DNA of 64,000 bases from a bacterium (GTDB lineage Bacteria; Auribacterota; UBA3054), in the NCBI GenBank assembly GCA_017557885.1, contig JAFYXV010000003.1, forward strand, positions 264,178-328,177, given 5' to 3'. The notes under the pieces were generated by a model that worked only from the letters and a program-made list of their open reading frames with translations, was not told the DNA's origin and ran no database searches. Of the stretch, positions 61,556 to 64,000 are shown piece after piece; position 1 is the stretch's first letter; the number at the start of each line of letters is the position of its first letter. The position numbers were made by a program, and so were the translations under genes.

Positions 61556-62113
61556 ATGCGAATTCCAAAGTTCTGCTTTTTTCTCGCTTTGTCCTGGCTT
61601 CTTTCGGCCTGCGAGCCCTCCCCGAAGGAGGCGGCGGAAATTTTCTGCCGCGACCTGGAATCGGGAAGCTGGAGCGAATGCGGCCGGTTCATGACGCCGG
61701 AACTGCGGAAAGAAATGGAAAGCGAATCCAAGAACTGGCCAAAGCTTCGCTTCGCCGTTTCCTATTACACCGACGGGAAAGAATGCCGACTTTTGAAATA
61801 CGAGACCAAGGAGGGCAAAGCCCACACCCTTATAAGCTACAGCTGGCGCTTCACCAGGGCTCCCATGCCGGGAAGCGTTCTTCTGGATCTTGTCTGGCGG
61901 CCTGCCGACGGCTGCTGGCGGATAGAGGATATATTCGCTTCCAGCCATTTCGACATGCTCATGCCTGTGACCTCCAACAGCCCCCCCGAGGCCTTGGAGA
62001 AAGCCCATCTTTCAAGCTGCGGTCTCATATACCAGCAGCCTTACAGGGAGACCGAAAGCTGGCAGAGCCTCGGCAAGGCCCTGGAAGGTTATCTCAAAAC
62101 ACTGTACGAATGA
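61556..62113 (+). CDS. Predicted lipoprotein of unknown function
   Basis: 185 residues with lipobox LSAC (Cys19). The mature domain (EAAEIFCRDLESGSWSECGRFMTPELRKEM...) has a layout like NTF2/DUF4878-type lipoproteins, which open with a short helix followed by a curved sheet, but this is only a resemblance. Several cysteines (about 30, 41, 75, 119, 155) could form disulfides. It is the first gene of a row with three TIGR04073-like proteins, 25 bases before the next. Confidence 0.75.
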   Translation: MRIPKFCFFLALSWLLSACEPSPKEAAEIFCRDLESGSWSECGRFMTPELRKEMESESKNWPKLRFAVSYYTDGKECRLLKYETKEGKAHTLISYSWRFTRAPMPGSVLLDLVWRPADGCWRIEDIFASSHFDMLMPVTSNSPPEALEKAHLSSCGLIYQQPYRETESWQSLGKALEGYLKTLYE

Positions 62114-62138
62114 ATTTAAAAATAAAAAAAGGAAAACC

Positions 62139-62879
62139 ATGCGTAATCTCAAATTTGCTCTTCCGGCTCTCCTTCTTTTCGCCTTTGCCCTGAACGCCTA
62201 TTGCGACGGGGACGCCTTCAGGGAAGAAGACAGCCTGAAAGCCCGGCGGCAGAGCGGCGCCGATTCCAAGAGCCCCGCCTCCGGCGTCCAGGACGCCGGC
62301 CGCGCGGAAAAAGCCTCCTCGCCGATCGTGGAAATGCCCTTCTTCTCCCAGGAGGAGACAGAAGTGCCGCCTTTGGAAACGGAGGTCTATCCCGAGGACG
62401 AATCCGTGCATCTGACCATGACGCCCGAGGAAGCTCACGACCAGTATATCCTGGACAGCCGTCCGGCCTGGTACAAGCGTATGCCCTGGGGCCTGGCCCG
62501 CGGTTTCGTCAATCTGGTCACCTGCCCCGGCGAATTGGGCCGCGGCTTCACCTATTCTTTCGGAGAATATCACTGGGCCCTGGCCGCGCCGGCTGGCCTC
62601 GTGGCCGGGATCGCCGGCACCCTGGGCCGCTGCGGCGCAGGCTGCGCCGACATCCTTACCCTCGGTTTCTTCGGCGACCGCGACCTGGCGGAGAATTTCC
62701 CGGATTACGTCTGGCAGGGCCAATGGGACTACGGTCTCTACGGCCAGAACAAGACCTCTGCGCCAAAGGCCGCTCGGGAAGAGGCCGCTCCCAAGGAAGA
62801 CCTGGGCGAAGGCTACATTCCCAGCCCCACCGCCAGAACTCCCCTGAAAGCCCGCCGGGCCAAGGGAGAAACAAAATGA
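62139..62879 (+). CDS. TIGR04073-like envelope protein, copy 1
   Basis: 246 residues: signal peptide (to about 22, AYC-DG), a low-complexity acidic region (23-105), then the conserved domain with RGFVNLVTCPGELGRGFTY, a Gly/Ala-rich hydrophobic hairpin (APAGLVAGIAGTLGRCGAG) and CADILTLGFFG...FPDYVWQ. The motif set (RG-x-x-N-x-x-T...E-x-x-R...D-x-x-T/L) matches my recollection of the exosortase-associated TIGR04073 family in PVC bacteria, with moderate certainty. It overlaps the next gene by ATGA. Confidence 0.7.
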   Translation: MRNLKFALPALLLFAFALNAYCDGDAFREEDSLKARRQSGADSKSPASGVQDAGRAEKASSPIVEMPFFSQEETEVPPLETEVYPEDESVHLTMTPEEAHDQYILDSRPAWYKRMPWGLARGFVNLVTCPGELGRGFTYSFGEYHWALAAPAGLVAGIAGTLGRCGAGCADILTLGFFGDRDLAENFPDYVWQGQWDYGLYGQNKTSAPKAAREEAAPKEDLGEGYIPSPTARTPLKARRAKGETK

Positions 62880-63325
62880 AAAAAATATTTTTTCTTTGTC
62901 TGATCTCCTTTGCGGCCGCCGCCTCCAACATCGAACAGGTGGTGCCTCCGAAGGAGGAAGCGGATTCTGCGAACGTCTGCGAATGCCCCGACTGCCGTCG
63001 GAGCGACGAAGGAAATTATCTCTTCCTGTGCGGAGAACGCGCCGAAAAAACCGATCGCGAAACCAACGGTTTTTTCCCGGGCTTCGTCAACGTGTTGACC
63101 TGCTGGCTGGAACTGCCCAGGGCCTTCACCTACGAAGCCACCGCCCGCCCGCGCTCCATCATTGTTCTGGCGCCGGTCATCGGCGCCTCGCTCACGGGGC
63201 TCAGGGCTCTCCAGGGCGTCGGCAACATCCTGACGCTGGGGCTCTGCGACAAATTCATCCGCGGCGACATGCCGCAATATGTCTGGGAAGCGCTTTGGCT
63301 GGCCAGAGAACCGGAATCTGATTAA
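62876..63325 (+). CDS. TIGR04073-like envelope protein, copy 2
   Basis: 149 residues: signal peptide (to about 17, AAA-SN), a cysteine-rich stretch (CECPDC...FLCGE), then the domain FFPGFVNVLTCWLELPRAFTY, hydrophobic hairpin APVIGASLTGLRALQGVG and NILTLGLCDKFI...MPQYVWEALW. It aligns with its neighbours over the last ~85 residues. The start ATG overlaps the previous stop (ATGA). A much longer open frame running back to 62201 is a shadow of copy 1. Confidence 0.72.
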   Translation: MKKIFFLCLISFAAAASNIEQVVPPKEEADSANVCECPDCRRSDEGNYLFLCGERAEKTDRETNGFFPGFVNVLTCWLELPRAFTYEATARPRSIIVLAPVIGASLTGLRALQGVGNILTLGLCDKFIRGDMPQYVWEALWLAREPESD

Positions 63326-63344
63326 TCTAATTCGGAGAAATATC

Positions 63345-63791
63345 ATGCGTAAGCTTTCTCTTATCCTCATAGCGGCGGTTTTGCTCTCGCAAAACCTTAT
63401 GGCGACGGTTGACACCGACAATCCCGAGCGCAACACCATCAACCCACCCTACGCCATCATGAGAGGCGTGGTCAACCTTTGCACTTTCTGGCTGGAATAT
63501 CCCCGCTGCCTCGTTTACGACTACGACCGCATGTCCCCCATGGGCATCTTCACCTTCCCCTTCACGGGAACCTTCTACGGCCTGGCCAGGGTTTTCCTCT
63601 CCGTCGGCGACATCGCCCTTCTGGGCTTCACCGGCCCCAGCGGCTACAGCGAAGACTTCATAAAAGAGTACGTTTGGCAGATGCCCTGGAACGCCTACAA
63701 GGACACAAACAAGCCTCCTCAGAAAGAAATGGGCGAAGAACCCGTGGATTTTGACAAATTGGAAAAGAACAATATCAACAGCCTGCTTTAA
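63345..63791 (+). CDS. TIGR04073-like envelope protein, copy 3
   Basis: 148 residues: signal peptide (to about 20, LMA-TV), the domain IMRGVVNLCTFWLEYPRCLVY, hydrophobic hairpin FPFTGTFYGLARVFLSVGD and IALLGF...IKEYVWQMPW, then a charged tail. CGGAG precedes the ATG. A 66-base longer frame is possible but overlaps copy 2 and lacks a signal peptide start. The three copies are too divergent to be a recent duplication. Confidence 0.72.
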   Translation: MRKLSLILIAAVLLSQNLMATVDTDNPERNTINPPYAIMRGVVNLCTFWLEYPRCLVYDYDRMSPMGIFTFPFTGTFYGLARVFLSVGDIALLGFTGPSGYSEDFIKEYVWQMPWNAYKDTNKPPQKEMGEEPVDFDKLEKNNINSLL

Positions 63792-63815
63792 TCAATCAAA
63801 CCGACAAATAATTTT

Positions 63816-64000
63816 ATGCCTCAATGCCCTGATTTCAGCGGTCTCAAATGCAAGATCGCCGATCCTTCCCTGGAAAATTTCGGCCGTCTGGAGATCCAGG
63901 CCGCCGAACATGAAATGCCCGGTCTCATGGCCGTCAGAGAAAAATACGCCGATAAAAAACCCCTTGCGGGCGCCCGCATCACCGGCTCCCATCACATGAC
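63816..64000 (+). CDS. ahcY: Adenosylhomocysteinase, N-terminal part (runs off window)
   Basis: The first 61 residues read [34 protein letters not shown]...[11 protein letters not shown], which is the conserved opening of S-adenosylhomocysteine hydrolase. The enzyme splits SAH to adenosine and homocysteine in the methyl cycle. Most members have GSLHMT where this has GSHHMT. No ribosome site is visible before the ATG (AAATAATTTT). The gene is cut by the end of the window. Confidence 0.93.
   Translation, partial: MPQCPDFSGLKCKIADPSLENFGRLEIQAAEHEMPGLMAVREKYADKKPLAGARITGSHHM

Noticed and set aside
62201-63325. A 374-residue frame including TIGR04073-like copy 2
   Set aside because: The first 225 residues are an Arg-rich shadow of copy 1. 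The real gene starts at the ATG overlapping the copy 1 stop and opens with a signal peptide.
63792-63815. SAH riboswitch upstream of adenosylhomocysteinase
   Set aside because: The gap is 24 bases, too short for the aptamer, and contains no conserved riboswitch core.
1-64000. CRISPR arrays, prophage, insertion sequences, integrons
   Set aside because: No direct-repeat array with regular spacers, no transposase, integrase or phage structural genes, and no terminal inverted repeats were found.

Overview
The window looks like a chromosome segment of a strictly anaerobic, Gram-negative bacterium of the PVC superphylum, most likely a gut-associated Lentisphaerota/Kiritimatiellota relative. This is an inference from gene content. 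Two secreted proteins end in a PEP-CTERM-like tail (PEPAV-GLLALVALFLRRK), type II secretion pseudopilins are present, lysyl-tRNA synthetase is class I, and ValRS carries a zinc-ribbon insert. Glycolysis has a PPi-dependent phosphofructokinase. A glycyl radical enzyme with its activase and a 2-hydroxyacyl-CoA dehydratase-type protein point to anaerobic life. There is no phage, transposon, CRISPR array or other obvious mobile DNA. The sequence is GC-rich and densely coding, and intergenic regions are AT-rich with well-formed promoters and terminators.

Layout. 1-3.1 kb: an aminotransferase converges on aspartate kinase, which lies behind a small lipoprotein gene and a perfect terminator. 3.1-3.4 kb: tRNA-Pro and tRNA-Ser. 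3.4-7.7 kb: a glycyl radical enzyme plus activase, converging on a DUF3472-like secreted protein. 7.8-8.3 kb: four tRNA genes as two tandem duplicates (Leu-Leu-Gly-Gly). 8.3-11.7 kb: a giant FHA/transmembrane/helical-repeat protein. 11.8-14.6 kb: class I LysRS and a GLUG-type secreted protein. 14.6-20.7 kb: a five-gene minus-strand operon (NahK-like kinase, fused 2-hydroxyacyl-CoA dehydratase activase/dehydratase, 54-residue membrane protein, galactokinase, UppP). 20.8-27.9 kb: a plus-strand run (LeuCD, PpiD-like chaperone, serine deaminase, then amidase, glutamate racemase, small membrane protein).

28.0-42.4 kb: a minus-strand run of eleven closely packed genes (valS, ROK kinase, maf, second FHA giant, inositol monophosphatase-like, PPi-PFK, gspF, gspK, gspH, gspI, cnoX-like). 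42.5-46.8 kb: an orphan solute-binding lipoprotein and a 1153-residue secreted protein with an endonuclease/exonuclease/phosphatase domain followed by two copies of a ~375-residue module. 46.8-53.7 kb: a minus-strand operon purD-guaB-GT2-HAD-D,D-carboxypeptidase-flippase. 53.8-59.2 kb: two PEP-CTERM-like surface proteins. 59.3-61.4 kb: a CCA-adding/poly(A) polymerase-type enzyme and a beta-phosphoglucomutase-like hydrolase. 61.5-63.8 kb: a lipoprotein and three tandem paralogues resembling the exosortase-associated TIGR04073 family. The window ends inside adenosylhomocysteinase.

Recurring themes. (i) Envelope biogenesis and surface display: PEP-CTERM proteins, TIGR04073-like proteins, T2SS parts, lipoproteins and peptidoglycan enzymes. 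(ii) Anaerobic metabolism. (iii) A strikingly uniform promoter, an extended -10 of the form TTTTGnTAtAAT, found ahead of at least 14 transcription units. In several cases it sits so close to the ATG that the mRNA should be leaderless. (iv) Convergent genes nearly always share one bidirectional terminator. The strongest candidates for undescribed biology are the two giant FHA/pilin-like/TPR proteins, the tandem TIGR04073-like trio, and the fused dehydratase inside a sugar-kinase operon.
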